This document shows, in pieces, positions 25,100 through 33,818 of a DNA stretch of 52,310 nt. Below the pieces are notes generated by a model. It worked only from the letters and a program-made list of their open reading frames with translations, was not told where the DNA came from and searched no databases. Source of the stretch: Fimenecus sp045595185 (GTDB lineage Bacteria > Bacillota > Clostridia > Oscillospirales > Acutalibacteraceae); the NCBI GenBank assembly GCA_045595185.1, contig JAZNZX010000030.1, forward strand, positions 1-52,310, given 5' to 3'. The translations under genes were made by a program, and so were the position numbers. Each line of letters begins with the position of its first letter. Within the stretch, counting starts at the first letter, position 1.

Positions 25100-26416
25100 T
25101 TATTCAACTGTTATTGTCTGCTTTAGCTTTTCGCCTTTCTTTGCATATGGGCTGTAAGCCACAACCTTAACCTTATATTCACCGCTTGAAAGCTGACCGA
25201 TATTTACAAAAACATCATCATCGGTAGCACGGACATATTCTGAAATTACCGTATCCTGATAAACTGTCTTTGATTTTCTTGTCACCTTGATTTTATAGTT
25301 TTCAGCAGAGTAATAGCCTTCAGCTTCAGGGAATGTAATTATTGTATCACCGTTTTCGTCAACATAAGAGGTTATCTCTGCATTTTCTGGAAATTCAGGA
25401 GCAGTATCAAGCTTCTTTTGCTGTTTCCAAGTGTATGTTCTCTTTGAGTCATCACTTAAATCAGTGAAATAATAATCAATATTATCGAAGAACATTCTGT
25501 TTTCAATATCGTAAAGCTTCATACTTACATTACCGTCAGCATCAACCTCAACAAGCCAAGCGCCACCTGAGTTACCCGGAGCATCCTGGTCACCTTCAAT
25601 ATAATTAAGGTTACCCATAAATGCAGACAATGAGCCACAGCCTACTGCAGTAAAATCACCTTGCCATACGCTTCGCGGGTCACTTGGTGTATAGTGAGAG
25701 TGACCTGAAAAACTAACAACCTGAGGATACTTACTTAAAACCTTTCTAGTGTCAACATCGCCCCAGTTGACACTACCGTAAACTGTAAGGGCAGGATGTG
25801 GATGCTGATAAACGAAAACAGGCTTGTCAGGGTCTTCTGCTGTTGCGTTTTTAAGTCTTTCATCAAGCCATTCTGTTTTACCGCTATATGTTTTACCGTT
25901 ATCGTCATACGAAACACCGATAAAATGGTAACCGTTGATTACAACATCAGTATCAACATCTTCGTTCACATATTTACGGAAAACATCATATCCCACGGTT
26001 GCATCTACATCGCGATAATCAATAAACTCGTGGTTTCCGAGAATAGTAAGCACTTGAGTTTCATCTTTTTTGTTTTCTTCAATTATCTTGGTATATATCT
26101 GATATTCCTTTTCTGCACCGCCACCTGTAAAGTCACCTGCAACAAGCACAGCATCAAGATTTTTGTATTCGCAACCTTCTGCATATTCATACATATCATT
26201 AAACAGGTTTGCAAATCTTATGGCAGCCTGCTGATTTTCGTCACCGTCAAGATGAATGTCTGAACAAGCAACAAAACGAAGTACAGGAGTAAAACTATCA
26301 GGAGTACCGATTGCATCATCGGCATTTCTGGCACTGCCTAAACCTGTAAACAGAAATGTTGTACCAAGCACAACAGAAAGCATTTTGAAAACTAACTGTG
26401 AAATAAAATTCGTCAT
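25100..26416 (-). CDS. Secreted calcineurin-like metallophosphoesterase
   Basis: A 438-residue exported phosphoesterase. The N-terminus holds a hydrophobic signal or anchor (about 5-28). The two-metal site is complete: D53 and H55 (CSDIH), D95 (VAGDF), N128-H129 (LGNHE), H205 (YQHPHP) and H239/H241 (SGHSH). The C-terminal third (about 340-438) is a beta-rich Fn3-like module that could bind a surface or glycan. GGGGGA lies 6 bp before the ATG. It would act outside the cell on a phosphate ester or nucleotide. A second, different secreted phosphoesterase lies at 32553. The substrate is unknown. Confidence 0.88.
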   Translation of the reverse strand: MTNFISQLVFKMLSVVLGTTFLFTGLGSARNADDAIGTPDSFTPVLRFVACSDIHLDGDENQQAAIRFANLFNDMYEYAEGCEYKNLDAVLVAGDFTGGGAEKEYQIYTKIIEENKKDETQVLTILGNHEFIDYRDVDATVGYDVFRKYVNEDVDTDVVINGYHFIGVSYDDNGKTYSGKTEWLDERLKNATAEDPDKPVFVYQHPHPALTVYGSVNWGDVDTRKVLSKYPQVVSFSGHSHYTPSDPRSVWQGDFTAVGCGSLSAFMGNLNYIEGDQDAPGNSGGAWLVEVDADGNVSMKLYDIENRMFFDNIDYYFTDLSDDSKRTYTWKQQKKLDTAPEFPENAEITSYVDENGDTIITFPEAEGYYSAENYKIKVTRKSKTVYQDTVISEYVRATDDDVFVNIGQLSSGEYKVKVVAYSPYAKKGEKLKQTITVE

Positions 26417-26446
26417 AAAAAATCCCCCAAATTATTGATGAATTTC

Positions 26447-26474
26447 ATTATACCATAATAATATGAATTTTCAA
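26447..26474 (-). promoter_or_regulatory. Promoter of the metallophosphoesterase gene
   Basis: Minus-strand TTGAAA (complement of 26469-26474), 16-bp spacer, TATAAT (complement of 26447-26452), 30 bp before the ATG. Confidence 0.65.
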
Positions 26475-26536
26475 ATATTTTTGTTGTTTTGTATATTGAA
26501 CAGACCTTGTAAATAAGTAGAATTACTTTTTTATTC

Positions 26537-26576
26537 TTGACGGAATTAAATGGTAATGTTATCATATATATGATAA
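26537..26576 (+). promoter_or_regulatory. Promoter with an 18-bp perfect palindrome over the -10 box
   Basis: TTGACG (26537-26542), 17-bp spacer and TATCAT (26560-26565). The -10 lies inside TTATCATATATATGATAA (26559-26576), a perfect 18-bp palindrome in the position of a repressor operator. It drives the 874-residue secreted protein. Confidence 0.6.
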
Positions 26577-26641
26577 TTTATTGTGGTGAAAAATATACTT
26601 TTTTGTCGCAAAAATCAAAAAAAGGCAAAAGGAGAATTATT

Positions 26642-29266
26642 ATGAAAAGAATTATTGCAATTGTTCTTTCACTTACACTCTTGCTTGGGGCTTTTGGTCC
26701 ACTTACAGCAAGTGCTGCAAATGATGCAGATGTAGCTGAAGAACCAACTTTGCGTCTTATCGTTCCTGAAAATTGGGAAATGGATATTGATGACAGCAGA
26801 ACGGTTGACTATGCAATCAAGGGCACTGAAAAGAGAATGCTTACTTGGAAAGCAGAACCTGCTGATGTTGCTACGGTTGACGAATGGGGTCGTGTTACAG
26901 CCCTTAAAGAAGGTAAGGCTATAATTACAGCTACAACTGAAGAAGGTCTTACAGACAGCATTACACTTAATGTAGTAACAGAGCCAACAAAAATTGCTGA
27001 AAAAGCAGAAAAAGTTGATTACACACTCGGTTCAGTTGCTGAAGGCGATAATCTTCAGAAAGTTGTTACAAGATATGAACTTGACGACGAAACAGTTCCT
27101 GTTAATGTAAAAGATAAAGCAAAGTATGAAGATGCACAGACAGTAACAACAAAAGACGGTGCTGTATGGACAATCACTGATTACGGTGTTCTCAGAACTT
27201 ATGACAAGGCAACAAACGAAAGAGATAAAGAACAGCGTTTTATGGGTGACAGATATTTCTATGCAGCTGATACAGGCGAAGGCAAAGTGCTTGCAATTTT
27301 TGCTGACGGTGAAAACGGTATCTGGACAGTAATGGAAGAAGGCTATTCTCATATTGAGATGGTAGAAATGAACGGTACTGAAAAGGCAGAAGTTCTCAAT
27401 GAACAGACATGGGAATATGTTGCAAGACGTGGTATGGTTTCAAACGCTTATTACATTGACGGTGAATGGGAACCTGAAGAAAGCGATAACGACGGACTTT
27501 GGACATCAATGTATGCAGGTGGCGAGCTTATGCGTTACGCTGTGCTTAAGGATGACCCAAATGCAACATCTGAACAGATTGAGGATGCAAGAAAGACTGC
27601 AACTCTTTCAACAGAAGCAGTTCTTTTCCTTACATACATTTCAATGCGTCAGGGAACAGTTGAAAGCTACAACCGTGCACAGAGAAACGGTTCTATCGCA
27701 GACCCTGAAACAGGTAAATATTATACAAGCGAGGCTACTCTTGTGGGTGGTGACTATTCACAGAACGTTCCATACGCAAGCCCTGCTGTAGAATTTGACA
27801 AGATGTACACAGAATATTTGGATTCAGGTAAGGCTTCTTATATTCAGAATTCTGAAGAAAATCTTATTCTTTTCAATACAGAAGGCTGGGCTGACCCACT
27901 TAATACTGAAGGTGATTACGCAAAGCGTACAAGACTTCTTGAAGGCTTCTGGGCAAGAACATATTCATTCAAGGATGAAAATGATGACTTTGACTCATTT
28001 GCTTACTGGTCACACAATGGTGACGGAACAGCAACAGGTGTTTCAACAAAGACTTATGGTGACGGTAGCGACTTCCTTCTTCACGGTGAAAACTATCGTG
28101 GTCTCGAGGTTGATGCAACAGGCGAAATTCCTGAAAGACTCTGGAACGACCTTATTCCTGAAGGTAAGACAATAGAAGATATTTTCTACAAGGGTGATAC
28201 AAGCTCTGACGAAATTATCGGTCACGTGTTCCTTTACAAGCTTGCTTACGATATTCTTGGTCCTGAAGACCCTGAACTTGCAGCACTTATTTCGGAAACA
28301 ATGGATAAGTTTGCACAGCATCTTGTTGACAACTCATACAATATGGTTGACGGTTCAGGTCAGCCAACAACATGGGCAAAGTTCTCAAGAACATATATGC
28401 ACAATGGTCAGGTTGTCGGTGGTGCGCCTCTTAACACAATGGTTCTTCTTACAGTATTTAAGGTTGCAGCACACATTACAGGCTACCAGAAATGGGAAGA
28501 TGAATACAGAATGGCAGCTTTTGACGAGCAGTATCAGTATGCCGAGATTATGACTCAGGAGCTTGAAAGATACAATATGGCTATTTTGGAATATGCAAAC
28601 AGCGTAACTCCAATTCTTGGTAAGCTTCTCCGTCACGCAGTTGGCACAGATTTATTTGAAAGTGCTTACAAATTGATTCTCAATCATTCTGACGAAGAAA
28701 TGGCTATGCTTGCTTTCTATACACTCTTCCAGCTTGAAGATGATGAAGAACTTCTCAAGTATTACAGAGAGGCACTTGACGATTGGTGGTTCTCAATGCA
28801 GAACAGCGAAAACCCACTTTGGTATTATGTATATCAGCTTGCATATCCAAACGAAGAAAAGACAGATGCTTATGGCAACAGCCTTATTGAAACTGCATCT
28901 TGGTCACTTTCTCGTCATCCTCTTGACTTAAGAAGATTCCTTGCAACAAACCAAAATCGTGATGATGTTTATGAATTCGACCTTGACGATGTTGGTATCG
29001 GCGGAACAAATGAAATTTCATTTGACCCTGATGCATATACACCTAAATTCTGGAATTCAAACAGCAAAATTCTTAAGACAGTTGGTATGTTCTTAGGTCT
29101 TACAAAGCTTGAACAGAAGGTGGCAGCACCTGACGAAAGAGCATTCCATAAGTATAACGGTTCATCATACGACCTTGATGATGCTCATAACATTTATGAG
29201 ATGGAAGGCTCAACAACATACTCACTTCCATATTGGATGGGCAGATACCATGGTATGTTAGGTTAA
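26642..29266 (+). CDS. Large secreted protein with Ig-like (Big_2) domain, function unknown
   Basis: An 874-residue exported protein. Signal peptide 1-25 (IIAIVLSLTLLLGAFG, cleavage after TASA). Residues about 36-113 form a Big_2-type Ig-like domain (WKAEPADVATVDEWGRVTALKEGKAIITATT). Then a long region follows: about 120-300 seems beta-rich, and about 300-780 is helix-rich with DGLWTSMYAGGELMRYAVLKD and a repeated acidic-aromatic character, which may be an alpha/alpha-toroid such as those in polysaccharide lyases and hydrolases. No catalytic motif was recognised. AAAGGAG sits 8 bp before the ATG; the frame is open further upstream across the promoter, which is not coding. It is monocistronic. 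A glycan-binding or processing role is a guess. Confidence 0.75.
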   Translation: MKRIIAIVLSLTLLLGAFGPLTASAANDADVAEEPTLRLIVPENWEMDIDDSRTVDYAIKGTEKRMLTWKAEPADVATVDEWGRVTALKEGKAIITATTEEGLTDSITLNVVTEPTKIAEKAEKVDYTLGSVAEGDNLQKVVTRYELDDETVPVNVKDKAKYEDAQTVTTKDGAVWTITDYGVLRTYDKATNERDKEQRFMGDRYFYAADTGEGKVLAIFADGENGIWTVMEEGYSHIEMVEMNGTEKAEVLNEQTWEYVARRGMVSNAYYIDGEWEPEESDNDGLWTSMYAGGELMRYAVLKDDPNATSEQIEDARKTATLSTEAVLFLTYISMRQGTVESYNRAQRNGSIADPETGKYYTSEATLVGGDYSQNVPYASPAVEFDKMYTEYLDSGKASYIQNSEENLILFNTEGWADPLNTEGDYAKRTRLLEGFWARTYSFKDENDDFDSFAYWSHNGDGTATGVSTKTYGDGSDFLLHGENYRGLEVDATGEIPERLWNDLIPEGKTIEDIFYKGDTSSDEIIGHVFLYKLAYDILGPEDPELAALISETMDKFAQHLVDNSYNMVDGSGQPTTWAKFSRTYMHNGQVVGGAPLNTMVLLTVFKVAAHITGYQKWEDEYRMAAFDEQYQYAEIMTQELERYNMAILEYANSVTPILGKLLRHAVGTDLFESAYKLILNHSDEEMAMLAFYTLFQLEDDEELLKYYREALDDWWFSMQNSENPLWYYVYQLAYPNEEKTDAYGNSLIETASWSLSRHPLDLRRFLATNQNRDDVYEFDLDDVGIGGTNEISFDPDAYTPKFWNSNSKILKTVGMFLGLTKLEQKVAAPDERAFHKYNGSSYDLDDAHNIYEMEGSTTYSLPYWMGRYHGMLG

Positions 29267-29296
29267 TAGTCAAACTAAAATCTTAATTTACAGCAA

Positions 29297-29332
29297 AAAA
29301 AGTCCCTGACGAGCAATCGTCGGGGACTTTTT
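29297..29332 (+). terminator. Terminator after the Ig-like protein gene
   Basis: AAAAGTCCCTGACGA (29298-29312) pairs with TCGTCGGGGACTTTT (29317-29331), one G-U pair, then T-run into TTGTTG. Confidence 0.92.
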
Positions 29333-29362
29333 GTTGTGGTGAGAATACAAATCTATTATAAT

Positions 29363-29884
29363 TTAACCTAAAACTACTTCTCCGTATTCGTCTGTTTCGG
29401 CTGTGGTATTTTCAAACCATTCTTTTGCGGGGACATCTTCCATATATAAATCAACAATTTCCAAATTACCGTTATAAACCTTGATAAGCAGATACGCAGA
29501 ATCTTCTCTTATCTTCCACGCAGTAATATTTGTATCAACCATAAGAAAATCAGAGTACAGCTTGGTTCTGTTTTCTTCGTTCACACAAATATAATCAGAA
29601 GTTTTTGGTTTTTTCGTCTGAATATTGTCAAAAAATGTATATCCGTATTCATTTTCTTCAAGAATTATATATTCACCTGTATTGTAAAGATAAAAATAGT
29701 CATAAAACCTTATTTCCACAAGACCATTATAAACACTTTGAACATAAACAGGAATCTTGAATTCTTTTCCGTATTTCTGCAAATCCTCTTGTGCTTTATT
29801 ACCGTATGCAATCATTCCCACAGGCACAAGCAACTGAACGATAATAGAAATAATCAGTATAGGAAGCATAAACTTTTTACGCAT
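29363..29884 (-). CDS. Small membrane-anchored protein, partner of the DUF2157-like gene
   Basis: A 173-residue protein with one N-terminal membrane helix (FMLPILIISIIVQLLVPVG, about 5-24) and an extracellular beta-rich domain. Genes for DUF2157 membrane proteins are often followed by a GDYXXLXY-type anchored protein of this size and layout. The diagnostic motif is not clear here (YDYFYLYNTGEYIIL is the closest stretch), so this is a diverged member or an analogue. The ATG at 29884 has GGAGGTG 6 bp upstream and overlaps the end of the upstream gene by 8 bp, which implies translational coupling. Function unknown. Confidence 0.65.
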   Translation of the reverse strand: MRKKFMLPILIISIIVQLLVPVGMIAYGNKAQEDLQKYGKEFKIPVYVQSVYNGLVEIRFYDYFYLYNTGEYIILEENEYGYTFFDNIQTKKPKTSDYICVNEENRTKLYSDFLMVDTNITAWKIREDSAYLLIKVYNGNLEIVDLYMEDVPAKEWFENTTAETDEYGEVVLG

Positions 29885-31334
29885 CTGTGCCACCTCCGTC
29901 GAGCTGTTCCTGTTGAGCCTTTTTCATAGAAAGCATTTTCCAATTGATGAAAATAATTGCTCCACCGAAAACAACAAGTAATCCACCAAAAATGAAAATA
30001 TTGTTATCTCCTTCGTTTGCATAAATTCCAATAAGCTGTGCAAATACAGTTAAAAGACCTAAATTGATAGTCAGTATTTTGATTTCCTTTGCACCTTGAT
30101 AAACGAGCATTCCACCGAAGGCTATTGACAATGCTGCGCCGATATAATAAACAATGTCATTGCCCGTACCGTCAAGGAAAATTTCAATAAACGGATATAC
30201 AAAGGTAACACCAATCATAAGGAATGGAATTACAATTTTTGCAATTTTAAAATATTCTTCTTCAAATTCTTCTCGCCTTACTACTGCAACAATCAACGGT
30301 GGTACAACACAAAGAATAATAGAAATAATAAAGCCGATTAAATCATCACCGGACATAAGTGGTGTATCGAACAGCGCACCCATTGAAAGGGCTAACATTG
30401 TACCGCAGATACCGATTGCTGATATTGGCTTGTATGGTGATGTAACAACTGTATTATCAATTGAAATGATATATACACAAAGGAAGTATGAAAGTAATCC
30501 TGCACAAAGAACTGATATTGATTCTGAGAGAGTTTCCGTTCTGAAGCCTGCAACAATCAACACCACCATTTGCGGAATTGACGCAATCATTGTTATCCAT
30601 TGTGCTATTTTTCCTTTTACATTGTCCTTATCGCGTGAAAGGTAATATGTATATACAATTCCTACTGCGAATAAAACTAATGAAAAGAATAAATTCTGCC
30701 AGGTGCCGACAGTTGCAATATGAACTGTCATATAGTAATAAAATATAAGTGGCACAACTGAACTGAATATAAACAGTATCGGAATCAAAAGAATTGAATC
30801 AATTACAAGGTAATCTGTATATGACCAGCTTATGCTGTGAACACCGTCCACAAGTGCTATTGTTGCAACTGTACCGATTGTCCAGATAATACCTGCACTT
30901 TCACGCCAACTCACGCTGTCTTTTTTCTTTAAATATGTATATAAAGCGACTGCCTGACCTGCAAGCATCGGAATTATTGAGAATGCAGTTTGCAAAGAAA
31001 TGCTGAATTCCTGCCAGAGGCCGAAAAACAGAATTGCAAGTCCTGATGCTACAAAAATTGAGCCAACCACAGCAAGAGTAATCTTAATTCGATTTTTCTG
31101 CTTTGTCTTGTCCTGTGAAAGAATTACTTCTTTCTTTTCACCATAAATCAATTCTTCAATGTCAACCTCAAGAACCTCTGCTAAGAGTTCAAGAGATTCT
31201 ATATCAGGTTTGGTCTTATCGTTTTCCCAATTTGAAATTGCCTGACGGGTAACGTGAAGCTTTTCTGCTAAAGCATCTTGCGTAAGTTTTTTCTCTGTTC
31301 TGATTTTTTTGAGATTTTTCGATACTTTTGCCAT
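29877..31334 (-). CDS. HTH domain fused to a multipass DUF2157-like membrane protein
   Basis: A 485-residue protein. Residues 1-65 are an XRE-type DNA-binding domain (TQDALAEKLHVTRQAISNWE, then LELLAEVLEVDIEELIYG). A linker leads to about 11-12 hydrophobic segments from residue 85 to 475, resembling DUF2157. A membrane-tethered regulator sensing envelope or membrane state is one reading; the DNA-binding part would have to act from the membrane. AAGGAGG lies 7 bp before the ATG. It is co-transcribed with the small anchored protein downstream. I am sure of the fusion and less sure of the DUF assignment. Confidence 0.78.
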   Translation of the reverse strand: MAKVSKNLKKIRTEKKLTQDALAEKLHVTRQAISNWENDKTKPDIESLELLAEVLEVDIEELIYGEKKEVILSQDKTKQKNRIKITLAVVGSIFVASGLAILFFGLWQEFSISLQTAFSIIPMLAGQAVALYTYLKKKDSVSWRESAGIIWTIGTVATIALVDGVHSISWSYTDYLVIDSILLIPILFIFSSVVPLIFYYYMTVHIATVGTWQNLFFSLVLFAVGIVYTYYLSRDKDNVKGKIAQWITMIASIPQMVVLIVAGFRTETLSESISVLCAGLLSYFLCVYIISIDNTVVTSPYKPISAIGICGTMLALSMGALFDTPLMSGDDLIGFIISIILCVVPPLIVAVVRREEFEEEYFKIAKIVIPFLMIGVTFVYPFIEIFLDGTGNDIVYYIGAALSIAFGGMLVYQGAKEIKILTINLGLLTVFAQLIGIYANEGDNNIFIFGGLLVVFGGAIIFINWKMLSMKKAQQEQLDGGGTDA

Positions 31335-31451
31335 TCATATCGCCTCCTTACACCTTTATTATTACATAATAAAAGCAAAAAGTCACGCAATGATTTGTTG
31401 CAAGGAATACTTTTTGCCTTTTTCCGCAAAAAAAAGTATGATTACATCTTC

Positions 31452-31480
31452 TTGACAAAAATATTAAACATCTGTATAAT
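31452..31480 (+). promoter_or_regulatory. Consensus promoter of tRNA-Thr
   Basis: TTGACA (31452-31457), 17-bp spacer, TATAAT (31475-31480), 20 bp before the tRNA. Confidence 0.92.
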
Positions 31481-31500
31481 AACTCTTGCGTTTCAGTTCT

Positions 31501-31576
31501 GCTGCTATGGCTCAGGTGGTAGAGCACGTCCTTGGTAAGGACGAGGTCACCGGTTCGAGTCCGGTTAGCAGCTCCA
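31501..31576 (+). tRNA. tRNA-Thr (anticodon GGT)
   Basis: A 76-nt cloverleaf with encoded CCA. Acceptor GCTGCTA pairs with TAGCAGC, the anticodon loop is TTGGTAA on a CGTCC/GGACG stem (GGT), and the T-arm is CCGGTTCGAGTCCGG. Own promoter and terminator. Confidence 0.97.
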
Positions 31577-31580
31577 AACG

Positions 31581-31611
31581 AAAATCCGTTCACGAAAGTG
31601 GACGGATTTTT
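31581..31611 (+). terminator. Terminator of tRNA-Thr
   Basis: AAAATCCGTTCAC, GAAA loop, GTGGACGGATTTT, then T. It begins 5 bp after the tRNA. Confidence 0.92.
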
Positions 31612-31620
31612 GTTTGTATT

Positions 31621-31728
31621 ATTCACTTTTCATTTTTCATCATTCATTATTCATTAAATAAAGAACGGATTTTCAATGAATAATGAAAAAATGAAGCCGC
31701 CTTCGGCTGATGAATAATGAATAATTAT
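31621..31728. repeat. AT-rich ATTCATTATTCATT inverted repeat
   Basis: CATTCATTATTCATT (about 31641-31655) faces AATGAATAATGAA (31675-31687) and TGATGAATAATGAATAATT (31709-31727), with a GCCG-CCTT-CGGC mini-hairpin between. This is a second repeat family, different from the TTTGTCGGGATG elements. It fills the gap between tRNA-Thr and the DMP19-like gene. Confidence 0.6.
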
Positions 31729-31756
31729 TGCACCTTTTTCGCTTTTATGTTATAAT
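31728..31756 (+). promoter_or_regulatory. Promoter of the DMP19-like gene
   Basis: TTGCAC (31728-31733), 17-bp spacer, TATAAT (31751-31756), 20 bp before the ATG. The -35 starts at the edge of the AT-rich repeat. Confidence 0.6.
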
Positions 31757-31776
31757 ATACTCAAGGAGTTGATTTT

Positions 31777-32178
31777 ATGGGTTTGTTTGATATATTTAAG
31801 AAAAAGAAAGTTGAATTGACAGAAGAACAACTTAAATGGAATAAGATGTGGGAATTGTGGACAGAAGAAAAAACAAAATCACCTTATACTGAACTAATGA
31901 CCTATCAAAGTGAAATTAATAACGGTGGGCATAGTCAGTATTTTTGCAATGTAGATAATGTAAGTGATTTGAAAAAAGAAATGTCTGCTTTGGAAGAAAT
32001 TCTTACACCGCTTTTAAGAGAGAATCTTCAAAAAGCATATAAGGCAGATTTGATATTAGAAGGAAAAGAAGATGAAGAAGCGGAAGAAATTTTAGACCGG
32101 TGTGATGATGTTTTTTATGAAAATGAAGAGCAGATAAATCGCATATTACAAGAATATGCTAATACATTAGAAATCTGA
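31777..32178 (+). CDS. DMP19-like (DUF4375) protein
   Basis: A 133-residue soluble acidic protein. The segment YQSEINNGGHSQYF (about 44-57) is the core NGGxxQYF motif of DMP19/DUF4375 proteins, a family that includes a DNA-mimic protein of Neisseria, although most members have unknown roles. The N-terminus MGLFDIFKKKKVELTEEQ is a short basic leader as often seen in small accessory proteins. AAGGAG lies 9 bp before the ATG. Monocistronic, followed by a terminator-like hairpin. Confidence 0.75.
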   Translation: MGLFDIFKKKKVELTEEQLKWNKMWELWTEEKTKSPYTELMTYQSEINNGGHSQYFCNVDNVSDLKKEMSALEEILTPLLRENLQKAYKADLILEGKEDEEAEEILDRCDDVFYENEEQINRILQEYANTLEI

Positions 32179-32245
32179 TTGTTATCGGATAAAAATCTAA
32201 GTTTTCAGGCACTTTTCATTCGTGCCATTAAGTTCGAAACACCCA

Positions 32246-32292
32246 TAAAAACACGGGAAATTCCTAATGGATTCCTGTGTTTTTGTTTTTTG
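32246..32292 (+). terminator. Terminator after the DMP19-like gene
   Basis: AAAAACACGGGAAATTCC pairs with GGATTCCTGTGTTTTT (with a bulge), then GTTTTTT. Confidence 0.75.
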
Positions 32293-32300
32293 TAACAAGG

Positions 32301-32462
32301 ATAAATTATAATTTGTCGGGATGAACAACCAATTCGATAAGTCATTCTGAGCGTAGCGAAGAATCTCTCTAACAGTAACACATCAACCAACAGAGATTCT
32401 TCGTCACTTTGTTCCTCAGAATGACACTAAACCTTAAACATCCCGACAAACTCCAATTTGTA
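32301..32462. repeat. MITE-like element, copy R6 (core type A)
   Basis: Left end AAATTATAATTTGTCGGGATG, right end CATCCCGACAAACTCCAATT. The core has CATTCTGAGCGTAGCGAAG on one side and CTTCGTCACTTTGTTCCTC on the other, forming one long imperfect hairpin. With the terminator it explains the 374-bp gap to the next gene. Confidence 0.8.
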
Positions 32463-32494
32463 TACAAATTCTATAATTATTACACTATATCAGT

Positions 32495-32523
32495 TTGACA
32501 ATAACTTTTTTTAGTAGTAAAAT
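32495..32523 (+). promoter_or_regulatory. Promoter of the second phosphoesterase gene
   Basis: TTGACA (32495-32500), 17-bp spacer, TAAAAT (32518-32523), 29 bp before the ATG. Confidence 0.65.
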
Positions 32524-32552
32524 TATCATATATTGGTTCAGGAGGGTTATTT

Positions 32553-33749
32553 ATGAAAAAGGTACTTTCAATCATTTTGAGCATACTCATTATTTTTGCT
32601 CATTCAACTATGGCTTTTGCAGCTGTTCCAGGGAATAATGATGTTCTTAAATTTGATGAAAACGGTGAATTTACAATCTTTAATATCTGCGATATGCAGG
32701 ACGATTTCCCGATGAATGAAACTGCCATAACATTTATTAAGGATATGATTAAAATTTATAATCCTGATATAGTTGTTCTTGGTGGCGACAATACAGTAGC
32801 ATCAAAGGAAACAAAAGCAGATGCTATTAAGGAAATCTGTGATATTTTTGTTGAAAGCAAAACATATTTCACATTTGTTTTCGGTAATCACGATGACGAA
32901 CAGGGCGTTTCCCGTGAAGAACTTTTCAAAATGTATAAGCTTTACGGTGGAAAATACTGTCTTGCATATGATGCTGTTCCTGAGCTTACAGGTGTCGGTA
33001 CTCACAACCTTACCGTAAAAAGCTCTGACGGAAGCAAAATAGCTTATAATCTTTATATGTTTGACTCAAACAGCTATGCAGTTGACGAAGACGGTAACAG
33101 ATTGGGATACGATTGTGTTCATAAGGACCAGATAGATTGGTATAAAAACACTTCTGCACAGGTTAAGAAGGCAAACGGCGGTGAAACCGTAAAGGCTATG
33201 GCTTTCCAGCACATTATCGTTCAGGAAATTTACGAAGAAATGTTTTATGAAATTCCGTTTGCTATCGGAAAAGCAACTGTGAATTTTGACGGTCAGTCCT
33301 ATACATATTTACCATATGTTCATAATATCAAAGATGGTGTTCTTCTTGAAGCACCTTGTCCGGGATACTATAACTACGGACAGTTTGATGCCTTTGTTGA
33401 AACAGGTGATGTTGTTGCAACATTCTCAGGTCATGACCATCTTAATTCCTTTATAGTAGAAAGAGATGGCGTTGATATTGTAAATACTCCAAGTTGTACA
33501 CTCGGTTCATATGGTGATTATTCAAACATGGGTATCCGTATGATTACAATCAACGAAAATGACACAACTGTTTATGAGACAGAAATGCTTACACTTTCTG
33601 ATTATGTTCTTGGTGACGGTGAATATCTTACTGAACTTGGTGATTATTCAAAGGGTGAAGCTGTTCTTGGTATTGTTGAGTCAACATTCTTTAAGCTCTA
33701 TTTCCAAGTTACTGATGTAATTTACTTGCTTACAGGTATTGAATTATAA
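32553..33749 (+). CDS. Secreted metallophosphoesterase
   Basis: A 398-residue exported calcineurin-like phosphoesterase, not closely similar to the one at 25100. Signal peptide 1-24 (MAFAA). Metal-site motifs: D47 in ICDMQD (Gln49 where many relatives have His), D79 in LGGDN, N112-H113 in FGNHDDE, a His in FQHII and SGHDH in the last third. Such DxQ variants occur in purple-acid/Dcr2-like esterases. The C-terminus ends in an aromatic, amphipathic stretch (FFKLYFQVTDVIYLLTGIEL). An alpha/beta hydrolase gene follows after 69 bp in the same direction without a terminator, so both may be co-expressed. Substrate unknown. Confidence 0.87.
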   Translation: MKKVLSIILSILIIFAHSTMAFAAVPGNNDVLKFDENGEFTIFNICDMQDDFPMNETAITFIKDMIKIYNPDIVVLGGDNTVASKETKADAIKEICDIFVESKTYFTFVFGNHDDEQGVSREELFKMYKLYGGKYCLAYDAVPELTGVGTHNLTVKSSDGSKIAYNLYMFDSNSYAVDEDGNRLGYDCVHKDQIDWYKNTSAQVKKANGGETVKAMAFQHIIVQEIYEEMFYEIPFAIGKATVNFDGQSYTYLPYVHNIKDGVLLEAPCPGYYNYGQFDAFVETGDVVATFSGHDHLNSFIVERDGVDIVNTPSCTLGSYGDYSNMGIRMITINENDTTVYETEMLTLSDYVLGDGEYLTELGDYSKGEAVLGIVESTFFKLYFQVTDVIYLLTGIEL

Positions 33750-33818
33750 TTTCTGATTGAAAAGATAAATAATTAGTGATAGTATATATTTAATAAATAT
33801 CCGAAAGGGGATAGGGAA

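Noticed and set aside
31348..31626. Minus-strand ORF containing AANRTRTGDLVLTKDVLYH
   Set aside because: Antisense translation of tRNA-Thr and its promoter; no ribosome site.
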